A stretch of DNA of 64,000 nt from Actinoallomurus spadix (GTDB taxonomy: Bacteria > Actinomycetota > Actinomycetes > Streptosporangiales > Streptosporangiaceae), in assembly GCF_024055725.1 (NCBI RefSeq), contig NZ_JAMXMX010000008.1, forward strand, positions 297,111 to 361,110, written 5' to 3'. The notes under the pieces were generated by a model, which was not told where the DNA came from, made no database searches, and was given only the letters and a program-made list of their open reading frames with translations. A program made the position numbers and the translations under genes. Each line of letters starts with the position of its first letter. The stretch's first letter is position 1. Positions 1 through 9,036 of the stretch are shown here, in pieces.

Positions 1-1
1 C

Positions 2-1411
2 ACGCTGGCGCGCCGCGGTTACGCGGTCGAACTGGTCGATCTCGCCGGACACGGTGCCGACACCGAGCGGCTGCCGGGCATGGGGGAAGGGCCGGCCGCC
101 GAGGCGCGCCTCGGCCACGACCTGGACGCCGCCGTCGGCCACCTGCGCGCCCTGCCGTGGGTGGACCCCGGGCGGATCGGGCTGCTCGGTCACTCGATGG
201 GCGCCGCCGCGGTCCTGCGGTACGCCGCCGCGCACCCGGACGTCCGCGCCACAGTGGCGATCTCCCAGGGCTCGATGACGTTGCCCGGCTCCGCCTCCCG
301 CCCGCATGACCTGCTCCTGCTCGCCGGCGGCCTGGAGTTCCCCGGGTATCCCGACGGCGCCGTGGCCGCGCTGCGCGCCGCCTATCCGGGTGGCCGGGCC
401 GGCGTGACGTACGGGGATCCGCGGGCCGGGACCGCCCGCCGCGCCGTGGTCGTCGGCGGTGTCGAGCACGTCTCCGTCCTCTTCGCCCCGCGGACCCACC
501 GGGAGGTCGCCTCCTGGTTCGACGCGGCGTTCGACCGTCCGGCGATGCGTGGCGGCGTGGGCCTGAGCCCGGTACGGCGCGCGGCGTCGGCGATGCTGCT
601 GCACCTGGCGGCCGTGCTGAGCTTCGGCGCGATCGCCTCGGCGCTGCTCGGGCGGGTGCCGGCGCCCGGCCGCGAGCGCCGCCGCGTCCCGCTTCCGGTC
701 GCGCTCGGCGTACCCGCGGCCGCCGTCGTTGTGGCCGTGCCGGCCATGGCGGCACTCCCCCGGGGCCTGCTGCCGCTCGCGGTGGCGGGCCCGCTCGCCG
801 GTTACCTCGGCGTGACCGGCGCCGTGATCCTGCTCGCCCTCCGGATCACCGGGCGCACCGGAGGTCGCACTCCGCGGCTCACCGAACGCCCCGCCGACGA
901 GGCCCCGCGGCTCACCGAGCGCGTCGAAGGCCGGGTGCGGCGGCTCGCCGGGCGCACCGCCGGCCGGAATCCGCGGCGGCGGGCGACGATCGTGGCCGCC
1001 GTGGTCCTGGTGGTGTGGACGGTGCTGTCGTTCGCCGTACCTGCGCAGCTCGGCTGGGCGCACGCCGTCCCGGTCGGCCCGCGCGGCTGGGCGCTCATCC
1101 CGATCACGGCCTGCGCCGCGCTGTTCTTCCGCGGGGTCGAGGCACTGTGCGCCGGGTACGGACGGCGCGCCGCGACCGCGATCCACGCCTGGACGACGGG
1201 CGGGGCACTGGCCGGCCTGTGCCTGGCCGTGTTCCTCGGCGCGGCCCCGCCGTTCGTCCTCCTCGTGGCGCCGTTGCTCGCCGCGCTGCTCGTCTGGCAG
1301 GGCGTTCAGGCGGCGGCGCTGCGCGCGGTCCGGGCCCCGGCCTGGCTGACCGCCGTGGTCGGCGGCGTGCTCCTGGCCTGGCCCATCGCCGTGACGATGC
1401 CGATCGGCTGA
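2..1411 (+). CDS. Alpha/beta hydrolase with C-terminal membrane domain (5' partial)
   Basis: The reading frame is already open at the left edge of the window, so the true start lies outside. The first part has an alpha/beta-hydrolase fold with the nucleophile elbow GHSMG near position 190. From about position 580 to the end the protein is a chain of hydrophobic segments, likely six or more membrane helices. A basic loop rich in short R-L-T/G-R-T repeats (about 845-990) interrupts them. This suggests a membrane-tethered esterase or peptidase-like enzyme of unknown substrate. An internal ATG at 80 is in frame, but the conserved hydrolase sequence starts before it. Confidence 0.75.
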   Translation, partial: TLARRGYAVELVDLAGHGADTERLPGMGEGPAAEARLGHDLDAAVGHLRALPWVDPGRIGLLGHSMGAAAVLRYAAAHPDVRATVAISQGSMTLPGSASRPHDLLLLAGGLEFPGYPDGAVAALRAAYPGGRAGVTYGDPRAGTARRAVVVGGVEHVSVLFAPRTHREVASWFDAAFDRPAMRGGVGLSPVRRAASAMLLHLAAVLSFGAIASALLGRVPAPGRERRRVPLPVALGVPAAAVVVAVPAMAALPRGLLPLAVAGPLAGYLGVTGAVILLALRITGRTGGRTPRLTERPADEAPRLTERVEGRVRRLAGRTAGRNPRRRATIVAAVVLVVWTVLSFAVPAQLGWAHAVPVGPRGWALIPITACAALFFRGVEALCAGYGRRAATAIHAWTTGGALAGLCLAVFLGAAPPFVLLVAPLLAALLVWQGVQAAALRAVRAPAWLTAVVGGVLLAWPIAVTMPIG

Positions 1412-1420
1412 GCCGCCGGC

Positions 1421-2521
1421 TCAGACGGCGCGGTGGTACGGGTCGGGCCAGGCCGGCTCGGCGCCGAGCGTACGGGCCGCGCGGTTCGGCCAGTACGGGT
1501 CCCGCAGCAGCTCGCGTCCCAGGAGCACCGCGTCGGCGCGCCCGGCGGCGACGATCTCCTCGGCCTGCCGGGCCTCGGTGATCTCACCGACGGCGGCGAC
1601 CGCCACGTCCGTCTCGGCCTTGATCTGCTCGGCGAACGGCACCTGGTAGCCCGGCCCGGTCGTGATGCGCGCGCCGGGGGCGATGCCGCCGGTGGAGACG
1701 TCGATGAGGTCGACGCCGTGGGCGAGCAGCTCTTTGGCCAGCCGTACGGTGTCGGGCGCCGTCCAGCCCTCGCGGTCGTCCTCGGGGTTCTCGCTCAGCC
1801 AGTCCGTCGCCGAGAGCCGGTAGAACAGCGGGAGCTCGTCGGGCCAGACGGCGCGTACGGCGTCGACGACCTCGAGCGCGAGCCGGATCCGGTTCTCGAA
1901 CGAGCCGCCGTACTCATCGGTGCGATGGTTCGTGTGCGGCGAGGCGAACTGGTGGATGAGGTACCCGTGCGCGCCGTGGACCTCCGCCACCTGGAATCCC
2001 GCGTCGAGGGCCCGCCGGGCGGCCGCCGCGAAGTCCTCGACGATGCGGCCGATCTCCTCGCGGGTGAGCTCGGCCGGTGCCGGGCCGTCCGTGGTGAACG
2101 GCTGGGGGCTCGGGGCGACCGGCCGCCAGCCGTACGGCTCGTCGGGGGCGATCGGGCCGCCGCCCCGCCAGGTGCGCTCGGTGGACGCCTTGCGGCCCGC
2201 GTGGGCGAGCTGGATGCCGGGCACGCTGCCGTGCGCGCGCAGGAACGCGACGATGCGGGCGAGCCCGTCGCGCTGCCGGTCGTTCCAGAGACCGAGGTCG
2301 GCCGGACTGATCCGGCCCTCCGGATTCACCGCCGTGGCCTCGGTGATGATCAGGCCCGCGCCGCCCACCGCGCGCGCGGCCAGGTGCGCGAGGTGCCAGT
2401 CGCCCGCGACGCCCGTGTCCGGTCCCTCGTCCGGGGCGGAGTACTGGCACATCGGCGCCATCCACACGCGGTTGGGGAAGGTCAGCTCCCGCAGGGTGAG
2501 GGGCTCGAACAACGCACTCAC
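1421..2521 (-). CDS. NADH:flavin oxidoreductase, Old Yellow Enzyme family (YqjM-like)
   Basis: This 366-aa protein matches the FMN-binding TIM barrel of the OYE family in length and motifs. The N-terminus has the NRVWMAPMCQYSA segment typical of the YqjM/thermophilic-like class. HGAHGYL (substrate and FMN contacts) and an N-R-x-R-L-A-L-E-V-V helix follow, and GRADAVLLGRELLRDP (phosphate binding) lies near the end. Such enzymes reduce activated C=C bonds with NAD(P)H in the cytosol. The start codon lies just below a perfect palindrome at 2547-2570, so a ligand-responsive repressor probably controls it. The regulator itself is not adjacent. Confidence 0.9.
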   Translation of the reverse strand: MSALFEPLTLRELTFPNRVWMAPMCQYSAPDEGPDTGVAGDWHLAHLAARAVGGAGLIITEATAVNPEGRISPADLGLWNDRQRDGLARIVAFLRAHGSVPGIQLAHAGRKASTERTWRGGGPIAPDEPYGWRPVAPSPQPFTTDGPAPAELTREEIGRIVEDFAAAARRALDAGFQVAEVHGAHGYLIHQFASPHTNHRTDEYGGSFENRIRLALEVVDAVRAVWPDELPLFYRLSATDWLSENPEDDREGWTAPDTVRLAKELLAHGVDLIDVSTGGIAPGARITTGPGYQVPFAEQIKAETDVAVAAVGEITEARQAEEIVAAGRADAVLLGRELLRDPYWPNRAARTLGAEPAWPDPYHRAV

Positions 2522-2546
2522 GGATCATTCTCCTTCGACCAGGGTC

Positions 2547-2570
2547 TTAGTACGATATACGTCGTACTAA
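2547..2570. promoter_or_regulatory. Palindromic operator candidate for the OYE gene
   Basis: A perfect 9-bp inverted repeat, TTAGTACGA and TCGTACTAA with a 6-bp spacer, lies 26 bp upstream of the OYE start. It overlaps the stop codon of the upstream membrane gene. The size and symmetry fit a TetR or MarR dimer site. No regulator gene adjoins it. Confidence 0.6.
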
Positions 2571-3232
2571 GTACGAACCGGGCCGGCAGGCCGCCTGCGG
2601 ATGATCCATTCGGCGACGGCGACGTTGATCACCCAGGCGAGGGCCATGAGCACTCCCTTGCTGACCGTGCCGAGCGGCCCGACGAGCAGCATCCAGGGCA
2701 GTTGCGTCAGCACCTGCGTGCCCGCGCCCAACCCGATCGCGTAACCGCGGATCATCCAGGCGCGGTGCCGCGCGAACGCCCGGCGCCGGATCGTGGTGTA
2801 GCCGAGGACGAGTGACACCACCATGGCCGATCCGAACACCAGCCGGAACGCGGTGACGAGGTCACCGACGTCGTCGGGGCGGGGATAGAACACGGTCATC
2901 CACAGACCCGAGAGCGCCGCCGCGAGCCCGGACGGCACCAGGACCCTGCCGGCGACGCGGTGCAGGCCGGGCCTGCGGCGGCGCAGACCCGGAGCGAACT
3001 GGAACGCGCCCAGAACGCTGAACAGGCTCACCCCGACGATGTGCACGACCACGGGCACGGGCGAGGCGAAGAACCGGGCGTTCTCCGGCGTCACCTCGGC
3101 GCCACCGGCCAGTTCCGTGACGCGGACCATGCCCGCGACCACCGGAACGAAGCTGAGCGCGATCAGCCCCGCGGGAATGAGCCGGTTCGCCCTGGCGTGT
3201 ACGGGCCGCTGCATGCTGGGGGAGGAGGTCAC
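2567..3232 (-). CDS. DUF2306-type integral membrane protein
   Basis: The protein has 221 aa with about six or seven hydrophobic helices. The pattern, including a H-R-x-x-G-R-x-L-V-P loop after the third helix and F-x-R-H-R-A-W-M-I-R-G-Y later on, resembles the DUF2306 membrane family. The function of that family is unknown; histidine pairs suggest heme or quinone contact, which is only an inference. It lies upstream of and co-directional with the OYE gene, so read-through is possible, although the palindrome between them suggests a separate promoter. Confidence 0.7.
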   Translation of the reverse strand: MTSSPSMQRPVHARANRLIPAGLIALSFVPVVAGMVRVTELAGGAEVTPENARFFASPVPVVVHIVGVSLFSVLGAFQFAPGLRRRRPGLHRVAGRVLVPSGLAAALSGLWMTVFYPRPDDVGDLVTAFRLVFGSAMVVSLVLGYTTIRRRAFARHRAWMIRGYAIGLGAGTQVLTQLPWMLLVGPLGTVSKGVLMALAWVINVAVAEWIIRRRPAGPVRT

Positions 3233-3406
3233 GGCGAAGTCCCTTCTGAGTCCCGGCCGACCGGCGGCGCGGGCGGGTCGCCCCGGTCGCGTCCTCGCCG
3301 GTCATGGCTTCGATCGTGACCTGCGTGGCGGCGCCGGTCATCGGGAGAAGGGCCCGCTCCGCGCGGCCGATCGGCCGAGGGAAGGGCCGTACTTTCGGCC
3401 GGGCGT

Positions 3407-4093
3407 TCAGCGTTCGGGAGCGCCGGCGGGCCCGAACCGGTTGCCGACGCGCTTCGTCTCGTACGCCCAGATGGCGACGTCGACGCGGTTCCGGACGCCG
3501 AGCTTGGTCATCAGGCTCGTGACGTGCGTCTTCACCGTGCTGAGAGTGATGTGCATCTCGTCGGCGATCTCACCGTTCGTCCGTCCCCGTGCCACCGCGA
3601 CGAGGATCTGCTCCTCCCGGTCCGTGAGCGCGTCGATGGGTTGCACGGCCGGTGACGCGGGCTCGGTGTCGGCGAACGCCCGCAGCAGTCGCGCGGTGAC
3701 GCTCGGCGCGATGAGCGCGTCACCGTCGGCGGCGGCGTGGACGGCCTGGGCGAGCAGGGCGGGACCGGCGTCCTTGAGCAGGAACCCCCGGGCGCCGGCC
3801 TTGAGCGCGGCGTAGACGTACTCGTCGAGGTCGAACGTGGTGATGACCACGACCGCGAGAGGGTCCTCGACGCCCGGACCGGCGAGAAGCCGGGTCGCTT
3901 CGATGCCGTCCGTCCCGGGCATGCGGATGTCGAACAGGCACACGTCCGGGCGTTCCCGCCGGGCCAGTTCGACGGCTCGCCGCCCGTCGGCGGCCTCACC
4001 GACGACCTCGATGCCCGGCTGGGCGTCGAGGATCATCCGCAGCCCGGTACGGACGATCTCCTGGTCATCGGCGACGATCACGCGAATGCTCAT
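3407..4093 (-). CDS. Two-component response regulator, NarL/LuxR family
   Basis: The start was set at MSIRVIVADDQEIVRTGL (ATG at 4093); the longer open frame upstream is antisense to the kinase gene. The 228-aa product has a receiver domain with acidic pocket D-D near residues 9-10, phospho-acceptor D in CLFDIRMPGTDG, and K in GFLLKDAG. A LuxR-type HTH follows near the end (LTDREEQILVAVARGRTNGEIA). It probably activates or represses targets together with the kinase encoded 5 bp upstream. Nearby DUF2306 and OYE genes are possible but unproven targets. Confidence 0.92.
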   Translation of the reverse strand: MSIRVIVADDQEIVRTGLRMILDAQPGIEVVGEAADGRRAVELARRERPDVCLFDIRMPGTDGIEATRLLAGPGVEDPLAVVVITTFDLDEYVYAALKAGARGFLLKDAGPALLAQAVHAAADGDALIAPSVTARLLRAFADTEPASPAVQPIDALTDREEQILVAVARGRTNGEIADEMHITLSTVKTHVTSLMTKLGVRNRVDVAIWAYETKRVGNRFGPAGAPER

Positions 4094-4098
4094 CTGAC

Positions 4099-5229
4099 CT
4101 ACCCGGTTCGCGGCAGTACGGCGGTCACGGTCCAGCCTCGGCCGGGGCCCGGGCCGGCCTCGCAGGTGCCGCCGAGCAGGCCGGCGCGCTCGCTCATCCC
4201 GATGAGCCCGTAACCCGGCGACGCGTTCGGGCGCACGAGACCCGTGTCGCCGTCGTCGCTCACGCACAGGCGCACCGACGTGTCGTCGGCGGCGACGCTG
4301 ACCTCGATGCGGGTGGCGTGGCGGGCGTGCCGCCGGGCGTTGGTGACCGACTCCTGCGCCAGCCGGTAGATCGCCGCCGCGACCGACGGCGGAAGGTCGC
4401 CGAGGTCACCCGCGACCCGAACCGTCACGGCCGGGCCCCCGCGGCCCTGATCCGCGAGCCCTTCGAGGTCGGCGATGTGCGGGCTCGGCGCCAGCTCCGC
4501 GGGCCGGTCACGACGCAGGGCACGGACGATGGTGCGCATCTCGGCGAGGGTGCGCGACGCCTCGGCCTCGATCAGGTGAAGCGCGTCGGTCGCGGCCTCC
4601 GGATGCGACGCCGCGGTCGCCAGACCCGCCTGGGCCCGGATCGCGATCGCCGAGACGTGATGGGCGACGGTGTCGTGCAGGTCGCGCGCCAGGCGTTCGC
4701 GCTCAAGCAGCTTGACCTGGTCGAGCTCGCGCATCCGCGCGCCGGCGCGGTACCGGAACGCCCCGCCCACGGCCATGGCCGCGGACAGGACGGCGACGAC
4801 GGCGACCGTCTCGGCGAGGCCCGTGTCGCCGGTGACCAGCGAGAGGAGGACCTTGCCCAGAATGATCGCCGCCCCGACGGCGGCCTCCCGCCCGGACCCC
4901 CACCGGAACAACGCGTACGGCAGGAGGATCAAGAACACCATCGTGTACAGCCCCGGCGGCTTCCCGCTCGTCAGCAGCGCGGACAGGGCACAGGCGACGA
5001 AGGCGAACGCGACCACCGGCAGCGGCCGGGTCCGCCGCCACAGCAACGTCGGCGCCAGCCCGACGGCGAGAATCACCGAGAGCGCCCGCCATGGAACCTC
5101 CGGCCGCACGACCCCTTCGAGCACCGCGACCGGCACCAGCACGCCCACGAGCGCCCAGTCCCGCCACACCCGCACCGGCGGGTCGGGGGGACGAGGCTCC
5201 TGCCACACGGAACGGACGAGACCGGGCAC
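4099..5229 (-). CDS. Sensor histidine kinase, NarX/DesK-type (HisKA_3)
   Basis: Translation from a GTG at 5229 gives 376 aa. The N-terminus has about four or five membrane helices. The dimerisation/phospho-acceptor motif ERERLARDLHDTVAHHVSAI follows, with the phosphorylated His in LHDTVAHH. The C-terminus holds a HATPase domain (ESVTNARRHA N-box and GYGLIGMSERAGLLGG G-box). Orientation and the 5-bp gap to the NarL-type regulator make them a pair. The frame stays open upstream, but that stretch runs antisense to the SEC-C gene and is not coding. Confidence 0.9.
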   Translation of the reverse strand: MPGLVRSVWQEPRPPDPPVRVWRDWALVGVLVPVAVLEGVVRPEVPWRALSVILAVGLAPTLLWRRTRPLPVVAFAFVACALSALLTSGKPPGLYTMVFLILLPYALFRWGSGREAAVGAAIILGKVLLSLVTGDTGLAETVAVVAVLSAAMAVGGAFRYRAGARMRELDQVKLLERERLARDLHDTVAHHVSAIAIRAQAGLATAASHPEAATDALHLIEAEASRTLAEMRTIVRALRRDRPAELAPSPHIADLEGLADQGRGGPAVTVRVAGDLGDLPPSVAAAIYRLAQESVTNARRHARHATRIEVSVAADDTSVRLCVSDDGDTGLVRPNASPGYGLIGMSERAGLLGGTCEAGPGPGRGWTVTAVLPRTG

Positions 5230-5337
5230 CGCACCATCGTACGAGCGACGGCCCGGCTCCTGATCAGCCGAAAGTACGAGACGTACGCGGCTCGCGGTCC
5301 TCCGCGCCGGTCGCGGCGGCGTCCGCGCCGCGACACA

Positions 5338-5763
5338 ATGGCCGGCATGACTCAGGACGGCCCGGACGCAACGAGCTGCCACTGCGGCCTGCCCGCGCCG
5401 TACGACGACTGCTGCGGGCGTTATCACCGCGGCGACGCGAAGGCGCCGACCGCGGAGCGGCTGATGCGCTCGCGGTACTCCGCCTTCCGCGTCGGCGACG
5501 AGGCCTATCTTCTGCGCACCTGGCATCCCTCGACGCGGCCGCCGCACATCGACTTCGACGAGACGCTGCGGTGGGAACGCCTCGAGGTGCTCGGCACTAC
5601 CGGCGGCGGCTATCTCGACACCGAGGGCACCGTTCACTTCCGCGCCCACTACGTCGTACGGAACCGCCCCGGCCACATGGAGGAGAACAGCCGTTTCGTC
5701 CTCCAGGAGGGCGCCTGGCTGTACGTCGGCCCCCTCACCCTCCTGCCGCGCATCGGGTCGTAG
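5338..5763 (+). CDS. YchJ-like SEC-C motif protein (UPF0225)
   Basis: A protein of about 140 aa with an N-terminal Cys cluster (C-H-C-G, then Y-D-D-C-C-G-R-Y-H) followed by A-P-T-A-E-x-L-M-R-S-R-Y-S-A-F, the hallmark of the YchJ/UPF0225 family. The C-terminal half is an NTF2-like beta fold ending in E-G-x-W-L-Y-V-G-P. The Cys motif probably binds zinc; the cellular role is unknown. ATG at 5338 or 5347 could start it, as neither has a strong ribosome site. It is divergent from the kinase gene. Confidence 0.9.
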   Translation: MAGMTQDGPDATSCHCGLPAPYDDCCGRYHRGDAKAPTAERLMRSRYSAFRVGDEAYLLRTWHPSTRPPHIDFDETLRWERLEVLGTTGGGYLDTEGTVHFRAHYVVRNRPGHMEENSRFVLQEGAWLYVGPLTLLPRIGS

Positions 5764-5886
5764 AACTCCTCGGAAAAAATCGTGCCGGGGTGTCGATTCC
5801 CCGTGCCATCGTTCGACGCGTAGGTGACGGCCGGTCATCGTGTCCGGAACCGACCGGACCCGGCCCGAGACGACAAGGGAGCAGAC

Positions 5887-6309
5887 ATGCGATTCCTGCT
5901 GATGCACCGCATCGACGAGCGCGCCCCCGAGGCCTGGAACCCCAGCCAGGAGTTCATCGAGAAGATGGGCGCGATGATTCAGGACTGGTCCGAGCGGGGC
6001 ATCCTGATCACGGCCGAGGGCGTCCACCCGTCCGAGAAGGGCTCGCTGGTCCGCAAGGACCGGGGTGCGGCGACGAAGGTGACCGACGGGCCGTTCACCG
6101 AGGCCAAGGAGGTCATCGGCGGGTTCGCGCTGATCAACGCCGAGGACCGGGCGCAGGCCGTGAGGTACGCCCAGGAGTACGCCGACCTGTTCGCCGAGAT
6201 CGAGGTCGAGGTGCGGCAGGGGGGCGCGGGCGGCGCCCGGCCGAGGAATCGTTCTCGTCCCGGCCCGCCGGCCGGTCAGGTCAGGAGCGGATGCCACCCG
6301 TCGCGGTAG
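5887..6309 (+). CDS. YCII/DGPF-domain protein
   Basis: ATG at 5887 follows an AAGGGAG ribosome site. The product is 140 aa: MRFLLMHRIDE opens the YCII-related fold, and G-A-A-T-K-V-T-D-G-P-F-T-E-A-K-E is the DGPF signature. Members often pair with ECF sigma factors, but none is adjacent here. The last 35 residues are low-complexity and run 34 bp into the convergent gene, so the stop may have drifted. Biochemical role unknown. Confidence 0.88.
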   Translation: MRFLLMHRIDERAPEAWNPSQEFIEKMGAMIQDWSERGILITAEGVHPSEKGSLVRKDRGAATKVTDGPFTEAKEVIGGFALINAEDRAQAVRYAQEYADLFAEIEVEVRQGGAGGARPRNRSRPGPPAGQVRSGCHPSR

Positions 6310-7145
6310 CGGACGCCACCGCGGCGGAGCCGTACCTCGTCGTGCCGGGCCCCGGGGACCGGTTCGGTGAGGACCAGTTCGGGTCGTTCGACGACGACGC
6401 ACACGTCCTCGCCGGGCCACCACCAGCCGCACGAGCGCGCCAGCGCGGCCCAGTCGCCGAGGTGGTCGAGCGCGTCCGGCCCGTACGAGGCCAGCCCGAG
6501 CCGGCGCAGGGTGTCGTAGTAGGCGACCCACGCCGCGTCCTGCTGCCCGTACCAGCACACGGGCACGGGCCCGCCGCCGGCGAGGGTGTTCCGGACGGGG
6601 ACGCGGAAGCCCTGGGCGAGGCTCCGGTGCAGCGCGGCGAGGACGCCCTGATGCAGCACGACGCCCAGGGGAACCCCGGCGTCGAATGCCCGCGACGGCG
6701 GCAGCTCGGGCCAGGGTTCCTTGTTCTTGCCTCTGCGTACCGCTGACAGTTCGGGGTCGGTGTGCGCGACACCGGCGCTGAGCGTGCCGCGCAGCTGCGC
6801 GGCGGCCATGGCGAGGTCACTGGCCAGTGGGGGCGTTCCCCGCTGCCGTGGATCCCGGATCCGCGCGTACAGCGAATCCAGGGTGGGCAGGCCGGTGACG
6901 AACGACATCGCCTGTTGCGGAGAGTCCACCCAGTGGAACCGTGGGCGCGGGCGCAGGATCCTCGCGTAGATCCTGGTCAGATGGTGCTCGGCGGCCGGCC
7001 GGTCGGCCGGTCGCGTGGACAGGCCGGAGGCGAGCCACTCTCGCCGGATCTCGGTGGCCTCCTGCCAGAGGCCGAGGGTGCTCCTGATGCGGAGGCCGGC
7101 CTTGAGGGGTTCGGCGGCGTCACTGCGCCGCGCGGGCGCGATCAA
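6276..7145 (-). CDS. Actinobacterial hypothetical protein, DUF6745-like
   Basis: A 289-aa cytosolic protein without a signal peptide or membrane segment. The central and C-terminal parts (QQDAAWVAYYDTLRRLGL, then CGWWWPGEDVCVVVERP, ending G-x-R-Y-R-D-G-W-H-P) look like the DUF6745 family, whose function is not known. Upstream sequence is rich in Arg and Trp, without a catalytic signature I recognise. The 3' end overlaps the convergent YCII gene by 34 bp. The family assignment is from memory of its W/Y-rich motif and should be treated as moderate. Confidence 0.6.
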   Translation of the reverse strand: MIAPARRSDAAEPLKAGLRIRSTLGLWQEATEIRREWLASGLSTRPADRPAAEHHLTRIYARILRPRPRFHWVDSPQQAMSFVTGLPTLDSLYARIRDPRQRGTPPLASDLAMAAAQLRGTLSAGVAHTDPELSAVRRGKNKEPWPELPPSRAFDAGVPLGVVLHQGVLAALHRSLAQGFRVPVRNTLAGGGPVPVCWYGQQDAAWVAYYDTLRRLGLASYGPDALDHLGDWAALARSCGWWWPGEDVCVVVERPELVLTEPVPGARHDEVRLRRGGVRYRDGWHPLLT

Positions 7146-7302
7146 AGCGCCGGGGCGTCGCCGCCCTTTCGGTTGGTGATCATGCCTCGATGATGGCCCG
7201 CGCTCCCCGGTCCGCGCAACCCGCGACGTGAGTCACCATGACCGGCACGCCAGGCCGGGTACAGGACAGACTCCGCCCGGTATTCGCGGCAGACTTCACG
7301 GT

Positions 7303-8370
7303 ATGACCCGACCGACCGCCCGGGTGCTCGCCCTGCTGGAGATCCTCCAGGCCGGCGGCACCCGCACCGTCGCCGACCTCGCCGACCGGCTCGGCGTGGA
7401 CGAGCGTACCGTCCGGCGGTACGTCGACCACCTGCTCGACCTGGACGTCCCGGTCCGGTCGGTACGCGGCCGGTACGGCGGGTACCGCCTCGCGCCGGGG
7501 TACCGGATGCCTCCGCTGATGCTCACCGACGAGGAGGCCCTCGCCGTACTGCTCGGCCTGGTCGCCGGCCGCCGGGCCGGGCTTGTGACCACGTCCGTCA
7601 CGGCGCTGGAGAGCGCCGCCGCGAAGGTGCGCCGGGTGCTGCCCGAGGCGCTCGGCCGCCGGTTGGAGGCACTGCTGGCGACCGTGGAGTTCACCGCTCC
7701 GTCCCGTACCGTGACCACCCCGGAGACGGGCGTGCTGCTGGTGCTCGCGGAGGCCGCGCGGCATCGCAGGCCGGTCGCCCTCGGCTACACCTCCTGGGGC
7801 GGGCGGCGCAGCGAACGCACCCTGCAGCCGTACGGGATCGTCCTGCACTCCGGGCGCTGGTACGTCACCGGGGCGGACTCGGCCAGCGGTGAGGTGCGCA
7901 CGTTCCGGCTCGACCGGATCGAGTCCGCGACGGCGCTGCAGGGGTCGTTCGAGGTGCCCGAGGGGTTCGACCCGACCGCCCGGGTGCTGTCCGGACTCGC
8001 CGAGGTGCCGTACCTGCACGAGGTGTCGGTGCGGATCCAGGGCTCGGCCGAGGAGGTTCGCGCCCGCCTCCCGGCCGGCATCGCGACGGTCGAGGACCTC
8101 CCGGCCGACGCCGCGCCGGACTCCGTCGACGCCGCGCCGGACTCCGCCGACATGGCTCGTGACCTGCCGGAGCCCTGGGTACGGGTCCGGCTGCGGGCGG
8201 AGCGGCTGGAGTGGGTCGCCGCCCTGCTCGCCTGGCTGGACCGCCCGTTCGTGATCGAGTCTCCGGACGCCCTGCGCGACCTCGTGCACGCCCTGGCCCG
8301 CCGGCTCGCCGCCTGCGCCGACGCCGGCTCGGAGGCGGAACCCCCGCCGGCGCGGCCGGACCGCCCGTGA
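7303..8370 (+). CDS. YafY-type transcriptional regulator with WYL domain
   Basis: ATG at 7303 gives 355 aa. An N-terminal winged HTH (ARVLALLEILQAGGTRTVADLADRLGVDERTVRRYVDHL) is followed by the G-G-Y-R-L-A-P-G-Y linker typical of YafY/DeoR-like proteins. A WYL domain (residues about 140-220, with R-x-L-Q-P-Y-G-I-V and W-Y-V-T) and a WCX C-terminal domain come next. WYL domains bind nucleotide or nucleic-acid ligands and switch repression. A small D-A-A-P-D-S duplication sits inside the WCX region. It is divergent from the DUF6745-like gene, and its target is unknown. Confidence 0.92.
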   Translation: MTRPTARVLALLEILQAGGTRTVADLADRLGVDERTVRRYVDHLLDLDVPVRSVRGRYGGYRLAPGYRMPPLMLTDEEALAVLLGLVAGRRAGLVTTSVTALESAAAKVRRVLPEALGRRLEALLATVEFTAPSRTVTTPETGVLLVLAEAARHRRPVALGYTSWGGRRSERTLQPYGIVLHSGRWYVTGADSASGEVRTFRLDRIESATALQGSFEVPEGFDPTARVLSGLAEVPYLHEVSVRIQGSAEEVRARLPAGIATVEDLPADAAPDSVDAAPDSADMARDLPEPWVRVRLRAERLEWVAALLAWLDRPFVIESPDALRDLVHALARRLAACADAGSEAEPPPARPDRP

Positions 8371-8502
8371 CCGCGTTCCCGCGTCAGGCGACCGCGGCAC
8401 CGGCGGAAGCGACCTGTTCGTCGGCTTGGGCTCGCTGAACTTCGCCCTAGGCAGGGGCTCGGCGACGACGACGAGCGTGCTGCTCCTCTGGCAGCGAGGC
8501 AC

Positions 8503-8526
8503 GGTGCCGCGCCGGTGCGCGGCACC
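8503..8526. terminator. Stem-loop between convergent genes
   Basis: GGTGCCGCG and CGCGGCACC form a perfect 9-bp stem around a 6-nt loop, 2 bp past the VOC stop codon. There is no T-run, as is usual for GC-rich actinobacterial terminators. It could serve both the WYL gene and the VOC gene. Confidence 0.6.
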
Positions 8527-8528
8527 GG

Positions 8529-8882
8529 TCAGGCGGGCTGCCACAACTCGATCCGATTGCCCTCAGGATCGGTGACCCAGCCGAAGCGACCGACGCCCTC
8601 CATGTCCTGCGTTTCCGCGGCCACGTCCGCGCCCTTGGCGCGCAGCTGCGCGAGCATCGCGTCGAGGTCGTGGACCCGGAAGTTGAGCATGGTCCGCTGG
8701 GCGGGCGACCCGAAGTAGTCGATCTGGGAGTCGAACGCCGCGAACACCGTCGGCCCGGCCTCCTGGCGCCACCGGCCCTTCTCGTCGGCGTCCAGGCCGA
8801 GGCAGTCGCGGTACCACGCGCTCAGGGCCGCCGGGTCGTCGGCCCGCATGAAGTACCCACCGATTCCAAGCACACGTTCCAT
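8529..8882 (-). CDS. VOC (glyoxalase/bleomycin-resistance) family protein
   Basis: A 117-aa single vicinal-oxygen-chelate module. I placed the start at MERVLGIGGYFMRADDPAAL (8882), because this is where the first beta strand of the fold begins; the frame is open further upstream. The module has paired beta-alpha-beta units and ends with the typical F-G-W-V-T-D-P-E-G-N-R-I-E-L-W-Q. Candidate metal ligands include the final Glu in RIELW. Substrate not predictable. Confidence 0.88.
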   Translation of the reverse strand: MERVLGIGGYFMRADDPAALSAWYRDCLGLDADEKGRWRQEAGPTVFAAFDSQIDYFGSPAQRTMLNFRVHDLDAMLAQLRAKGADVAAETQDMEGVGRFGWVTDPEGNRIELWQPA

Positions 8883-9036
8883 GCCGCCATCGTGCCAGGA
8901 CGGCGATCGAGCGGTCCGGTCCGCACCATCGCCCGCGTCACCCCGCAGGCCGTATCCGGCATTCGGCACGACCTTCGCCATTCCGATGACCGCAGTCGGG
9001 TGGATATCGTCCGAGAAGTCCGCCAAGGAGACCAGG

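Noticed and set aside
4099..6558. A continuous 819-codon frame spanning the histidine kinase and beyond.
   Set aside because: Only 4099-5229 has kinase sequence. The remainder runs antisense to the YchJ-like and YCII genes, which have clear families.
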